From positions 124,001-188,000 of the forward strand of contig DISB01000021.1 of NCBI GenBank assembly GCA_002421685.1: 64,000 nucleotides of DNA, read 5' to 3'. Positions 42,048 to 52,305 of the stretch are shown here, one piece after another. Source of the DNA: Bacteroidetes bacterium UBA6221 (GTDB taxonomy: Bacteria; Bacteroidota; Bacteroidia; Chitinophagales; Chitinophagaceae). The position numbers and the translations under genes were made by a program. The stretch's first letter is position 1. Every line of letters begins with the position of its first letter. The notes under the pieces are model-generated. The model searched no databases. It was given only the letters and a program-made list of their open reading frames with translations, and was not told where the DNA came from.

Positions 42048-45000
42048 AAAAAATGCTCAGGGTAACAAGCGATTTTTTCAAACAGTTCAACCATAAATGC
42101 CTGGTGATAGGCACGCTCCTGTTGTTGCAGGCGCAGGCTTCCGGACAGACTTTTGAATTTCCGCACAGCGTATTTTCCGATACGTTATCTCTCAAGACTG
42201 TGCTGACCACCACGGCCTCATCCTGTGACACCTTCGACGTGAAACATGACGCTTTTGGCGCCATGACCGGGCCGAAGACAGGCCCGAACTTTATACTGAA
42301 AAGCGTGACGGCGCTGGTGAAGCTGGCTGTTGACGTACAGTCTATCCAGGTAGGGAAGTACGATTCATTCACCTATATGATCACCTACGAGCTTTGGGGC
42401 CAGACCGATTCCAATTCCGCACCCGTGCTGCTGACCCCAAATGGGGATGACACGCTGACCGTTTCTTACGATGGGGACTCCCTGCAACTAATCAACGACA
42501 GGTCCTTCCGGATAGCGGGCAGCTACAGCCGGTTGGAGATCATCGTATGTGATGTTTACAAAATCACCAATAACGCAGGCCAGTTAAGTTATGATACGAT
42601 AGCAACGGGCCCCAATCCAAACGTCGCTGACTTTGTCTATGTAGTCGGTGAAGTGCATGTTCAGAAATTCACCTATCCCACTAGCCTGAGCGTGGGAAGC
42701 GTCGTAATGACCAATAACATTGGCAGTAACGGGACCGTGCTGCTGGACTGGGGAGCGGGCGTTGCGAATATCACACCTGCTGCTTACGAAGTGGAATGGA
42801 CCTATGTGAACCCCTACGGGCCACAGGACTATGATTTCAGAAACAACGCTACCCGGATATTCACTAACAGTACCAGTTACAGCATACCCGTTGCCGAAAG
42901 AGAGGGCACGATGGTGTACCGCGTCCGTATGGTGCGCCCTTCGCTGGACGACCTGCTTGCACGCAATTACGGGGCCTGGACGGTAAGTTCCGATAAGGGG
43001 ACGCTAAGTTCTGTTTCGGGCAGCAGTGCACAGATCCAGCGTTCACATCATGACAGCCTAAACTGGGATTTGAAAATGAGTTTCGTCGAGGACGGTAAAT
43101 ACAAACAGGTCATGACCTATTATGACGGTTTATTAAAACACCGCCAGGTTCAGACGAGGTTCAACAGCAAGCCAGACCAGACCATTATCGCCCAGAGCCT
43201 GTACGACCATGAAGGCCGGGCGGTGATCAACAGCCTGCCTATACCGGTGGACAGCGTTTACAAATTTTCCTATTTAAGTAATTTCCTGCACCCGGCGGGT
43301 TATACCGAATACAGTAAGTCCATGTACGATTTTATCCCTAACCCTGATACCTGCCCACCCAAGGAAACACCCGTTCCCCCGCTGGCGCCGGAAGCGACGG
43401 GTAACCAATATTTTTCCGCCAATAACCCGGACCAGACGGGGGTGAATGCGTTCATCCCCGATGCAGAGGGTTATCCCATGACACGGAAGATACTCGCTGC
43501 TGAAAACAGTGAAAAGGTATTGTTCGAAGGCCAGGCAGGCGCCGCATTGCAATTAGGAAACGACCGCCATATGGAATATGTTTACGGCTCCCCTCTGCAG
43601 GCGGAACTGAACCGCTATTTCGGGCAGGATATAGGCAAGTACAATTATTACCGGAAAACGGTTACCACGGACAATCACGGACAGGATATGTTCAGCATCA
43701 CCGATGACGAAGGGCGGATCGTGGCCTCCGGGCTGATAGGCCAGCCAGATACGTCCACCTTTGCTTTGAGCATCCGTAAACAGGTGGATTCCAGCTATTT
43801 CAGGTCCAATTTACTGCCCGTGCCCAACGTGCGGATGGGCGACTACTGGAAAAACAACGGCTCTTATTTCGTCGAAGCGGAAATGAACTATAAGTTCAAA
43901 TACCAGGTGGATTACCTACCCTTCAAGCCCTGCCCGCTGGATACCAATGTCGGGCTCAAGCCGAAGGTCTATTTTACCTACGAGGTGATGGATCCATGCG
44001 GGAAAACGGTCCTGCATAAACATGATACACTAGGCGAAACAGGCGTTACCACCGACGCCAGTTTAAGTTATCCCGATAGTTCGGGTGTTTACTTGTTCAA
44101 AGGCAATCATGTCTGGAACAAAGAGGCATACATCAAAATAGAGGACCTGCGGGCTTCGGTGGATTCGTTCCTGAATCTTAACCTGGACACCGCCTGCTTC
44201 CAGACTTTTGACTATTTCCTGAAACAGGAATTTATAGCGAGCGGAGGAGAATTTCCCTGCCCAGGCAATTACGACCCATGCGAAGCGTTGCGCCTGTCCA
44301 TGATCAAGGAAATGTACCCCCGCGCCAAATATGGCCATTACCAGTACACCGATTCCATTACCAAGACTTTCGACAGTGCGGGCACCAACTCCATTTTTAG
44401 CGAGGGCGGGACAGCCGAACTCCTCTACCAGGATAATTGCGTGGCTGACGACACCATACATTGCGCGGACACTTCCTATTATATTAAGTTTATGCCGCCT
44501 CAAAAATTGATCGAGATATTCAATGATTCCATAGCAGCCGCATTGCTCCCCCTGCACCCCGATTACTGTAAATTGCTGCTTTGTCCCATACTCCGGAACC
44601 CTTACTGCAAGTTGCTGGGTTCCATAGAAAAGGCTTCGGAAGCGGCAGAAATCGACAGGTTTATCCTGGACAGTATCGCCGGCAACGACCCCCTGGTAGA
44701 AAATACTATCCTGACGGAGGATGAGCTTACCTATACCATGGTGGACAGCCTGCACATAGCTTCGGTGGCATTCATGAAAACGATATGCGGCAGCGAATCG
44801 GGCGTTATTGAATCGGTTTGCGCCAGCGTCAACGCAGGTAAAAATCCTGATAATATCACCGAATACCCGGACCATGTTCAGGATGAATACTACCACAACC
44901 TCATTGCGCTTTACACTGCCAACCGCCAGGACAGGATCGATAGGCACCTCGAAAACGTCGGCAGCTCCTGCGGTCCCTGTTCGGCGATCAGGCTGACCGA

Positions 45001-48000
45001 TGACACTGAACCCCTGTTCGACCAGGAAAACGACACCACATTTTTGGTCAGCGGGATGGATTCGCTCAGCGATAACCTGGACCTGCCGGTAAACGGTTCC
45101 TTCGGCAGGTATTTCGATACAAGTTCGGATGTTAACGGTGACAGCCTGAAAGCCCTGAAAAACGGGGATAATTCAATATATTGCACCAGCTTAGTGGAAC
45201 ATATCGTGCAAACGCTTTCTGGCTGCGATGTTTCCGGCGCGGCGCTTGTTGCCCTGAAAGACACGTTGGAAAACAGGTTCTGTGTGAACAACAACAGCAT
45301 TACTACGCTCACCTATGATAGCCTGGCCGCTATACTTACCGAAGTGGGCCTGTCCACCGATGACCTCTGTAACGCGGGGCTTGTGGACCTGAGGAAATTG
45401 ACCAGGAGGTCGCATGATTATGTGCAACTGGGATTGTTGCAATACCCGACAGCGTATTATGAAGACCTCGAAGGCTTCCTGCAAACCAACGGCATACTGT
45501 CATTTTTCAGCGGGAATAATGATACCATGACCGTTACGCTGGAAAACTGTGGCGACTATCCTTTCCAGCAGCGGCTTTCGCATCAGTTGGGAATAGATAC
45601 CAACGCCGGTGACTGCGACCATGAGGAGCAGGTACTGCTGGTCAGGTCGATCATCGATACGTCGAACAACGCGATACAACTGGCCTTTACAAGGAATAGT
45701 GACACCGTACATTATTACCTGTACCCGGCCGACAGGTCGGAGCGGAACGGGCTGAACGACACTTTCGGTGCGCCGCAGATCGCCAACCCCGGCAATTACC
45801 AGGTACGTTCATTGTTTAACCTGCATGGATTTGACAAAGTATCCCAATCATTTGCCAACCGCAACACAGCGATCCTGCATTTTAACGGTACGCAGGCACA
45901 ACAATCCAAAGAGTTCACCTATTTCCTGAGCGCTTTTTCCCTGGAAGACTATAATATGATGGAAGCTGACGAGCCGGAATACCTGAACGGCGTCGGTTGC
46001 AGCGAGCTGATACCTATGGCCAGGGAAGCCATCACAATGGCGGAGGAATTGGGTATCAAGTACGGCCATCCCTATTTTGAAAAGTTCTTCACCAATGTGC
46101 TGAACTATAACAACAGTATCAACTTCGATTTCAACAATTACCACACCGCGCTGGTATCCTGCGGGGTTACCGACTCGGTGATCATACCCAAACACCTGGC
46201 CCATTTCAGGATAAAGTTCCCCTCGATGGCCGATACAGGCGATATCAGCGCCTATATTGATACGCTGAGGGCTTACGATACCACCGGCATAGCCATCTCT
46301 GATATGGCAGCCTACCACCTGGACGGCTATTACTACCTCTACCTGAATATCCACGAGGCCAACGACAGGACCATTGCCGAAGCCAAAGCCGTGGTGGAAG
46401 ACAAGGCGCCCGGCGGCAGCGTAGTGGAATACCTGCCCTACCTGCATAAAGACACCGTGGCGCAGCTCATCGTGTATAACCAGGACGTTGTGGGGGGCAT
46501 CTCACCGTTCAGGGATGCGCTGGGCTACGCCTTCCCGGGCGCGACGATCACCCCGGCCTTTATGGGCGCCCCGGAATCCATAGCCTACTATTTCATACCG
46601 GGCTACCGGAACCTGATGCTGGAGGGCTATTGCATCACGATGGTGAACAGCACGCTCGACAGCGCTTATGATTATAACCACTACCTGGATTCCATCTACA
46701 GTTTCCTGGCTATCCATGCGCCGATGACAACGGTGTTCGCCCATGCAGAACCCGGCGTCAGCGCACAATACCGCGATGCGCAGATGGAGTCATGGAGGGA
46801 TTATATCAGGTCCTTACCGGGCGGAGACCACTACACGAACGTGAAGGAGTCTAAGGCCGGCCAGATAAAAGCAGGGGCCTCGGCGTTTTCCGGCTCTTCG
46901 TTATCTTATCAAAATGCGAAAAGCCCTTATTTCAGGAACAACCTCTATATTGACGATAACAGCTCGAATACTGTTTACAGCTATATAGCGGCGCTGTTGC
47001 AGCAACTTCAGACTACGAACGGGACGATATTCACCCCTTACGGCCACACGACGCCTTTGATGTGGAGTAACAGCTCCGGAAGCACCCAGACAAGGGCCTA
47101 TGTCTGCGGCGACACCACGCAGTTCTGGATCAACCATTTTGATGGCAAACATAAGATGACCAATATCTTCATCGAACTGCCGGATTACCTGCCCATCCCC
47201 CGTCAACAATATGAGCTCCTGGGCGTTAGCAAGGGCGTGGAAAATGATTCAGTAACGTATATCAACCTGAAACTTGGCGGCGGATACAACGGCATCAACG
47301 ATACCATATACTGCATCGCCCATACCAACCGTAACCTCGGCGAAGTATATATGATACCTTCGGCCTACTTAGTTTCGCACAGCAACATGGAATCCTATTC
47401 CGGCAAATTCAACAACTGCGAAATAGAAAGGCTGCGGGAGCTGTACCCTAATGCCCTGATCAAGTATAACCAGTACAGGCAGGAATTGCGCGACACCCTG
47501 GTTGTATATTTCCGCCAGCATGTGATCGACAACCTGGTGGAGCAGTTCTCTATCGAAGGCGCGGATATCAAGCACGGTATCACGCTGTACTATTATGACG
47601 TGGCCGGCAACCTGGTGATGACCGTGCCACCTGCGGGCGTGGACACCCTGGATGTCACCCATCCGAAAAACGATGACATCAACGCTGCCCGGACATATTT
47701 ATATGGTGGCGGCGGGGGCACTACCACCGGGGGCGGACCTTTTAAGGTACCGGGCCATACCAAAACTACACGGACAACTTACAACGCGCAGAACAAACCA
47801 AGAACGATAAATACACCTGATGCAACTGGGCCAACTGAAATCTGCTACGACCTGGCCGGAAGGATAGTGATGACGCAGGACGCGAAACAGCGGGCGGCAG
47901 CCAGATGTACCTATTTCATTTACGACAATCTCTCCAGGGTGGTAGAAACCGGGGCGGTAAAATTTAATGGCTGGAAACAGGAGGACCTGGCTAACCCCGC

Positions 48001-51000
48001 TTACAACTTCAGTGCACAGGTAAGGGGACTTACTCGCTACGAAGTGACGGCAACTATGTACGACACCCCGTCTTACCAGGTAGCGGGGCCTTTCGCGACG
48101 CTGCCCGCCCAGGAAAACCTGAAGAACAGGATAGCCTGCGTTAAATATTACGAACTTATCAACCCCAATGCCAACGCAGTGGCCGATACCAATTATGTCA
48201 ACGCGCTGCATTACAGCTACGATGTATCGGGAAATGTAAAAACATTAATACACGACCTGAGAAACGTTGCCGACAAGTTGCTTAGGTTTAAGCGGGTGGA
48301 CTATGAGTATGACCTGTACAGCGGCAAGGTCATCATGCTGGCCTATAACAGGGGCTATGCTGACCAGTTTTACCAAAAGTATGAGTATGACAGCGACAAC
48401 CGGATCGTGGAAGCCTATACCAGCAACAACGGCATCTTCTGGGACAGGGACGCGCATTATGATTATTACGACCACGGGCCGCTGGCCCGCATGGAGCTTG
48501 GCCAGCAAAGGGTGCAGGGCGTGGACTATGCCTACACCATCAATGGCTGGCTAAAGGCCATCAATGGCATACAGAATGATACGGCTAACGACATGGGCAT
48601 GGATGGCAAGGGTGGCCTGGTAACGCCAAAAGATGTGTTCTCTCAGCGTATAGATTATTTTGCGGGGGATTATAAATCTATAGGCGACTCCGATTTTATC
48701 TGGCAGCTACCTGTCACGCAAAAAGCGCTGTATAATGGAAATATCGCCGCAACCGCGGTTGCACTGGCGCCGTTTGACAATATCTACAAGAAATACCATT
48801 ACGACCCCTTGCAGCGGATAGACCATGCGGATTATGATGAATATACCATCAACAACGGCGGCAGCCCGACGTACACCAAAACATCGCTGCTGGCCTATGC
48901 TTCGGATTACACTTACGACCCTGACGGCAACCTGCTGAAACTGAAAAGGATGGGCGGCGATGTGCCCCCTACTATAACTACTGATCTAATGGATAGCCTT
49001 ATCTATCAATATACCGATGGTACCAACAAGCTGAAAAACCTGGCCGACCTGGCCTCTAACAACCAGTATTTGATAGATATACAGGCTATACCGCTGGATA
49101 CATCGTCGCGCTACTTATACGATGCCAACGGCAACCTGGTGAAAGATATCGTAAGCGGACTGGATGTGATAGACTGGAACCATGCGGGCAAAGTAAAGCA
49201 TATCAAAAAGCAGGACGGCTCCAGGCTGTATTTCAGCTACGACCCCTTGGGCAACCGCCTGAACAAAGAAGAGGTTAAATACCCGGCGGCAGACTCGATG
49301 GTGAAATTTAAGACCACTTACATCAGGGATGCGGCAGGGAATATACTGGCCATATACGAGGATAAGAAAGAATATGAATTATCCGGACTGGACATGGACA
49401 AGATAAAGACAGACCGCTGGCTGGGCCATGGTGGCGGGCCTATAGACGCACCGTTGGGCAAGGCGATTGCCGACAGGCTGTATTTGGCCTATGTGACGGA
49501 CTCCGGCGACAACCTGGCCAGGCGGAGCATGGCCATACCCGATATAAATGCATATGTAAACAACGGGGCCCTGCTGCAAAGTATGGTATCGACCATGGAA
49601 CCGCTGCTGGCGCTGGATTTTGTAAAGTCCATACCGGAGATTACGGAGCATACGCTTATGCCGCCGGGCGAAACGCCTGTAGCACACGAAAAGCTGTCCG
49701 ATTATTTACAACCTCTCCTGTTGAGCGGAGACCTGGAAAACTTGCAGACGGACTTGTTTGTAACGCTGAAAACGCACAACGAAACGCTGTATAACAGCAC
49801 GGTCTCTACGGTGCCGGCGACATCGCAGGAGAAAATGGATTTCCCCGCTGACCCAGCCATGCTGCAGGCCTTCAGGGGTATGGAGCCGGGCGACAAGCTC
49901 AGCATTACAAACACGCTGGCGCAGGCGCTCACCACCACGCACATTACCACCCTGGAGCCGGTTGTGAACATACTGTCGTCATCTGTTTACAACAGCAGCA
50001 ATTCTTATAGCAACTTTGTGCAGGAATTGTCTAATGGCGAAACCATACTTGACGGTATCCGGCAGGATGGCGCCAGTTACATAGCGTACCGTTACGCCCA
50101 GGCCGATATGGAGGAAGTGCCGCTGGAAACGGTAAAGGATGAGTTCAGGTACAACAGCGTATTGTCGGATATTATCACCCAGGAGTCGAACGAGCCGGAG
50201 CCGGAAGCCCTTGCGGTTATCTTAAACGACCATTTTGCCGATGTGGTGGACCTGGCGGATAACACCGGGCAGGGTGACCTGCTGGTAACTTCAATAAGGG
50301 ATGCGCTAACGGTAAACGTTCCGCTCACCGATGCCGCCAAAACCAACGACTGGCTGAGGAACGGCGAAATACTGCAAAGCCAGCGGCAGCACCTGGCCGA
50401 GCACCATATATACGGCAGCAGCCGTCTTGGCATACAGAAGTACCTGCCCGACCAGGCCCAGTACCATTTCAAATCGCTGGGCGCGGGAGGCACTACCAAT
50501 ACACTGTCCACCACTCGGCCCTGGTACACGCTGTACGGCAACGACCTGTTCAAGCCCACGGTGTACAGCAATGACCTGGACACCCTGAATATGGGTACGC
50601 AGGGCATGGGCATCAACAGCCATTTGCTGGGTATGCGCCAGTACGAGCTGACCAACCACCTGGGCAACGTACAGGCCACGGTGCTGGACAGGGCCACGCC
50701 CATACTGAACAATGATACCCTTGTTACCGGTTATAAAGCGGACATCAGCCTGGCGCACGACTATTATCCTTATGGTATGCTGATGCCGGGGCGTTATGTG
50801 AGCGATACGGGGCAGAAATGCGTGACCATCAATACAACGGTGCTGGTGCCTGTAGTAGTGAAGGTGTACCTGGATGGAGTATTGGCGACCGGTTACAAGT
50901 ATGGCGACCCTAATACTCCTGCTGTACACAACCTGCCCGTGGCGCTGCTTGCCGCCGATGAGCAACCCTACGTGTATCACTACAACGATGCATCAACGCA

Positions 51001-52303
51001 CCCTAACGGTGAAGTGGTATCTGCCCAGTTGGTCGAAGGTCATTCTGAATTCGGAATCAGTCTCAGCGAAGAACCATCCGGCGGGGTGACGGCCTACTTT
51101 ATGATACATGCCGATACCAACCAAACGGAGCAGGAAATAGGATTTGACCTGACCCTGCCTGACGACTGCTACATGCGTATGCGGGTAAGGCAATATGCAG
51201 GCACGGGAGAGGAATATGACGAGGCGGTATCGTGGACGAATGTGGACATGAGCGGGGCGCAGCAACTGATGGTGCCTATGGACAAAGCTGCGATAGCCGC
51301 AGGAGGCAAGACAATACTGGAACTGGAGTTCAACAGCGCCATGGGCGGCAACTTCCCGGCTAATCAAAACGAGCCTGACGTTTTTGCGAGGAACTTCTAC
51401 TATAAAATAACCCATTACGAGCCGAAGACACGCATAGCGATTGTGTGTGATGAAAAAGACAATTATCGCTTCGGATTTTGGGCTGGAGAGAAGGATAATG
51501 AAATAAAAGGAATCGGAAATAGTGTTGATTTAGGGGAACGAATGATGGATACAAGGACAGGACGATTGGGAATGAGAGTTGATCCGTTAGCTAAACAATT
51601 TCCGTGGCAATCTCCCTATGTTGCTGCAGGAAATAACCCGATATGGAACGTAGATAAGAAAGGACTGAAGAAAGTTGTTTATACTACAATCCTGACTGAT
51701 AAAGAGCCACCAAAAGTTGTGATAAGTGAACAATTAAACGAATGGATGGTGGTCAACAAATATGATGGCGCTATTACTGCTGCTGATTTCCATGTCAATC
51801 AAACTATTGACTTACGCTCGGGAACACCTGAAAACAAAAGGTTCAGCCAATCAGGCAAAATACCAGATAAAGATGTGAGCTTTAGGGAGATGTTTGTGGA
51901 AAATATGGAGTATGTTTTTGGTGACCTGAAACCGTTCAATGTAATGGTATTTGGCAGCGGAAAAGATTATCAGGATTGGCTAAAAAATCCAAGACCAAAG
52001 AAAGGTGTTCCGACATATATTATTGACTTTAAGGAAATGAATGAAATGTTCGGATTGATTCTGACAGGTATGATATCCGAGCCTGATTTTAACGCGCCCA
52101 CCGGACCTGAAACTTTTGGGACAGCTGTGGAGAAAACAGTCGAGTTTATAAATGAAAAGGTTCAAGATGAAATGAATGCAAGTGGAGACGGAACGGGATA
52201 TTGTAAAGATTGCGGGCGTACATTTAAAAATGGAACTCCTGTAGAAAAAGGAACTGAAGAGTTAAACAAAGATACAATCAGGGCGGGCCAACATAAACAA
52301 TAG
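42044..52303 (+). CDS. Giant Rhs/YD-repeat protein with variable C-terminal domain (polymorphic toxin candidate)
   Basis: A 3419-residue secreted protein. Signal peptide ends near QAQASGQ. A DUF6443-like segment (TYYDGLLKHRQVQTRF, about 365) precedes a long Cys-containing region. YD repeats run from about 1850 to 2450 (YYYDVAGNLVMTVPPAG, YDPDGNLLKLKRMG, YLYDANGNLVKD, YDPLGNRLNKEE). The Rhs core is split: YELTNHLGNVQAT and YYPYGMLMPGR (about 2865-2920), a roughly 200-residue beta-rich insertion, then YRFGFWAGEKDNEIKG and DTRTGRLGMRVDPLAK ... NNPIWNVDKKG (about 3138-3205). The last 214 residues are an unrecognised domain with CKDCG near the end. From about 51430 the DNA becomes AT-rich, as expected for a swapped toxin tip. 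Confidence 0.85.
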   Translation: MKKMLRVTSDFFKQFNHKCLVIGTLLLLQAQASGQTFEFPHSVFSDTLSLKTVLTTTASSCDTFDVKHDAFGAMTGPKTGPNFILKSVTALVKLAVDVQSIQVGKYDSFTYMITYELWGQTDSNSAPVLLTPNGDDTLTVSYDGDSLQLINDRSFRIAGSYSRLEIIVCDVYKITNNAGQLSYDTIATGPNPNVADFVYVVGEVHVQKFTYPTSLSVGSVVMTNNIGSNGTVLLDWGAGVANITPAAYEVEWTYVNPYGPQDYDFRNNATRIFTNSTSYSIPVAEREGTMVYRVRMVRPSLDDLLARNYGAWTVSSDKGTLSSVSGSSAQIQRSHHDSLNWDLKMSFVEDGKYKQVMTYYDGLLKHRQVQTRFNSKPDQTIIAQSLYDHEGRAVINSLPIPVDSVYKFSYLSNFLHPAGYTEYSKSMYDFIPNPDTCPPKETPVPPLAPEATGNQYFSANNPDQTGVNAFIPDAEGYPMTRKILAAENSEKVLFEGQAGAALQLGNDRHMEYVYGSPLQAELNRYFGQDIGKYNYYRKTVTTDNHGQDMFSITDDEGRIVASGLIGQPDTSTFALSIRKQVDSSYFRSNLLPVPNVRMGDYWKNNGSYFVEAEMNYKFKYQVDYLPFKPCPLDTNVGLKPKVYFTYEVMDPCGKTVLHKHDTLGETGVTTDASLSYPDSSGVYLFKGNHVWNKEAYIKIEDLRASVDSFLNLNLDTACFQTFDYFLKQEFIASGGEFPCPGNYDPCEALRLSMIKEMYPRAKYGHYQYTDSITKTFDSAGTNSIFSEGGTAELLYQDNCVADDTIHCADTSYYIKFMPPQKLIEIFNDSIAAALLPLHPDYCKLLLCPILRNPYCKLLGSIEKASEAAEIDRFILDSIAGNDPLVENTILTEDELTYTMVDSLHIASVAFMKTICGSESGVIESVCASVNAGKNPDNITEYPDHVQDEYYHNLIALYTANRQDRIDRHLENVGSSCGPCSAIRLTDDTEPLFDQENDTTFLVSGMDSLSDNLDLPVNGSFGRYFDTSSDVNGDSLKALKNGDNSIYCTSLVEHIVQTLSGCDVSGAALVALKDTLENRFCVNNNSITTLTYDSLAAILTEVGLSTDDLCNAGLVDLRKLTRRSHDYVQLGLLQYPTAYYEDLEGFLQTNGILSFFSGNNDTMTVTLENCGDYPFQQRLSHQLGIDTNAGDCDHEEQVLLVRSIIDTSNNAIQLAFTRNSDTVHYYLYPADRSERNGLNDTFGAPQIANPGNYQVRSLFNLHGFDKVSQSFANRNTAILHFNGTQAQQSKEFTYFLSAFSLEDYNMMEADEPEYLNGVGCSELIPMAREAITMAEELGIKYGHPYFEKFFTNVLNYNNSINFDFNNYHTALVSCGVTDSVIIPKHLAHFRIKFPSMADTGDISAYIDTLRAYDTTGIAISDMAAYHLDGYYYLYLNIHEANDRTIAEAKAVVEDKAPGGSVVEYLPYLHKDTVAQLIVYNQDVVGGISPFRDALGYAFPGATITPAFMGAPESIAYYFIPGYRNLMLEGYCITMVNSTLDSAYDYNHYLDSIYSFLAIHAPMTTVFAHAEPGVSAQYRDAQMESWRDYIRSLPGGDHYTNVKESKAGQIKAGASAFSGSSLSYQNAKSPYFRNNLYIDDNSSNTVYSYIAALLQQLQTTNGTIFTPYGHTTPLMWSNSSGSTQTRAYVCGDTTQFWINHFDGKHKMTNIFIELPDYLPIPRQQYELLGVSKGVENDSVTYINLKLGGGYNGINDTIYCIAHTNRNLGEVYMIPSAYLVSHSNMESYSGKFNNCEIERLRELYPNALIKYNQYRQELRDTLVVYFRQHVIDNLVEQFSIEGADIKHGITLYYYDVAGNLVMTVPPAGVDTLDVTHPKNDDINAARTYLYGGGGGTTTGGGPFKVPGHTKTTRTTYNAQNKPRTINTPDATGPTEICYDLAGRIVMTQDAKQRAAARCTYFIYDNLSRVVETGAVKFNGWKQEDLANPAYNFSAQVRGLTRYEVTATMYDTPSYQVAGPFATLPAQENLKNRIACVKYYELINPNANAVADTNYVNALHYSYDVSGNVKTLIHDLRNVADKLLRFKRVDYEYDLYSGKVIMLAYNRGYADQFYQKYEYDSDNRIVEAYTSNNGIFWDRDAHYDYYDHGPLARMELGQQRVQGVDYAYTINGWLKAINGIQNDTANDMGMDGKGGLVTPKDVFSQRIDYFAGDYKSIGDSDFIWQLPVTQKALYNGNIAATAVALAPFDNIYKKYHYDPLQRIDHADYDEYTINNGGSPTYTKTSLLAYASDYTYDPDGNLLKLKRMGGDVPPTITTDLMDSLIYQYTDGTNKLKNLADLASNNQYLIDIQAIPLDTSSRYLYDANGNLVKDIVSGLDVIDWNHAGKVKHIKKQDGSRLYFSYDPLGNRLNKEEVKYPAADSMVKFKTTYIRDAAGNILAIYEDKKEYELSGLDMDKIKTDRWLGHGGGPIDAPLGKAIADRLYLAYVTDSGDNLARRSMAIPDINAYVNNGALLQSMVSTMEPLLALDFVKSIPEITEHTLMPPGETPVAHEKLSDYLQPLLLSGDLENLQTDLFVTLKTHNETLYNSTVSTVPATSQEKMDFPADPAMLQAFRGMEPGDKLSITNTLAQALTTTHITTLEPVVNILSSSVYNSSNSYSNFVQELSNGETILDGIRQDGASYIAYRYAQADMEEVPLETVKDEFRYNSVLSDIITQESNEPEPEALAVILNDHFADVVDLADNTGQGDLLVTSIRDALTVNVPLTDAAKTNDWLRNGEILQSQRQHLAEHHIYGSSRLGIQKYLPDQAQYHFKSLGAGGTTNTLSTTRPWYTLYGNDLFKPTVYSNDLDTLNMGTQGMGINSHLLGMRQYELTNHLGNVQATVLDRATPILNNDTLVTGYKADISLAHDYYPYGMLMPGRYVSDTGQKCVTINTTVLVPVVVKVYLDGVLATGYKYGDPNTPAVHNLPVALLAADEQPYVYHYNDASTHPNGEVVSAQLVEGHSEFGISLSEEPSGGVTAYFMIHADTNQTEQEIGFDLTLPDDCYMRMRVRQYAGTGEEYDEAVSWTNVDMSGAQQLMVPMDKAAIAAGGKTILELEFNSAMGGNFPANQNEPDVFARNFYYKITHYEPKTRIAIVCDEKDNYRFGFWAGEKDNEIKGIGNSVDLGERMMDTRTGRLGMRVDPLAKQFPWQSPYVAAGNNPIWNVDKKGLKKVVYTTILTDKEPPKVVISEQLNEWMVVNKYDGAITAADFHVNQTIDLRSGTPENKRFSQSGKIPDKDVSFREMFVENMEYVFGDLKPFNVMVFGSGKDYQDWLKNPRPKKGVPTYIIDFKEMNEMFGLILTGMISEPDFNAPTGPETFGTAVEKTVEFINEKVQDEMNASGDGTGYCKDCGRTFKNGTPVEKGTEELNKDTIRAGQHKQ
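51667..52303 (+). other. Variable C-terminal toxin-candidate domain of the Rhs protein
   Basis: Codons for residues about 3208-3419, after the core end NPIWNVDKKG. Composition and codon use differ from the preceding 9 kb. The domain has a mixed alpha/beta pattern, a short Cys pair CKDCGRTF and a polar tail. No nuclease, ADP-ribosyltransferase or deaminase signature is recognisable by eye. Confidence 0.55.
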
Positions 52304-52305
52304 CG

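Noticed and set aside
44063..44947. 294-codon minus-strand frame inside the Rhs gene, and many similar ones
   Set aside because: Antisense frames are expected in long GC-rich genes with C-ending codons; the sense frame has Rhs motifs throughout.
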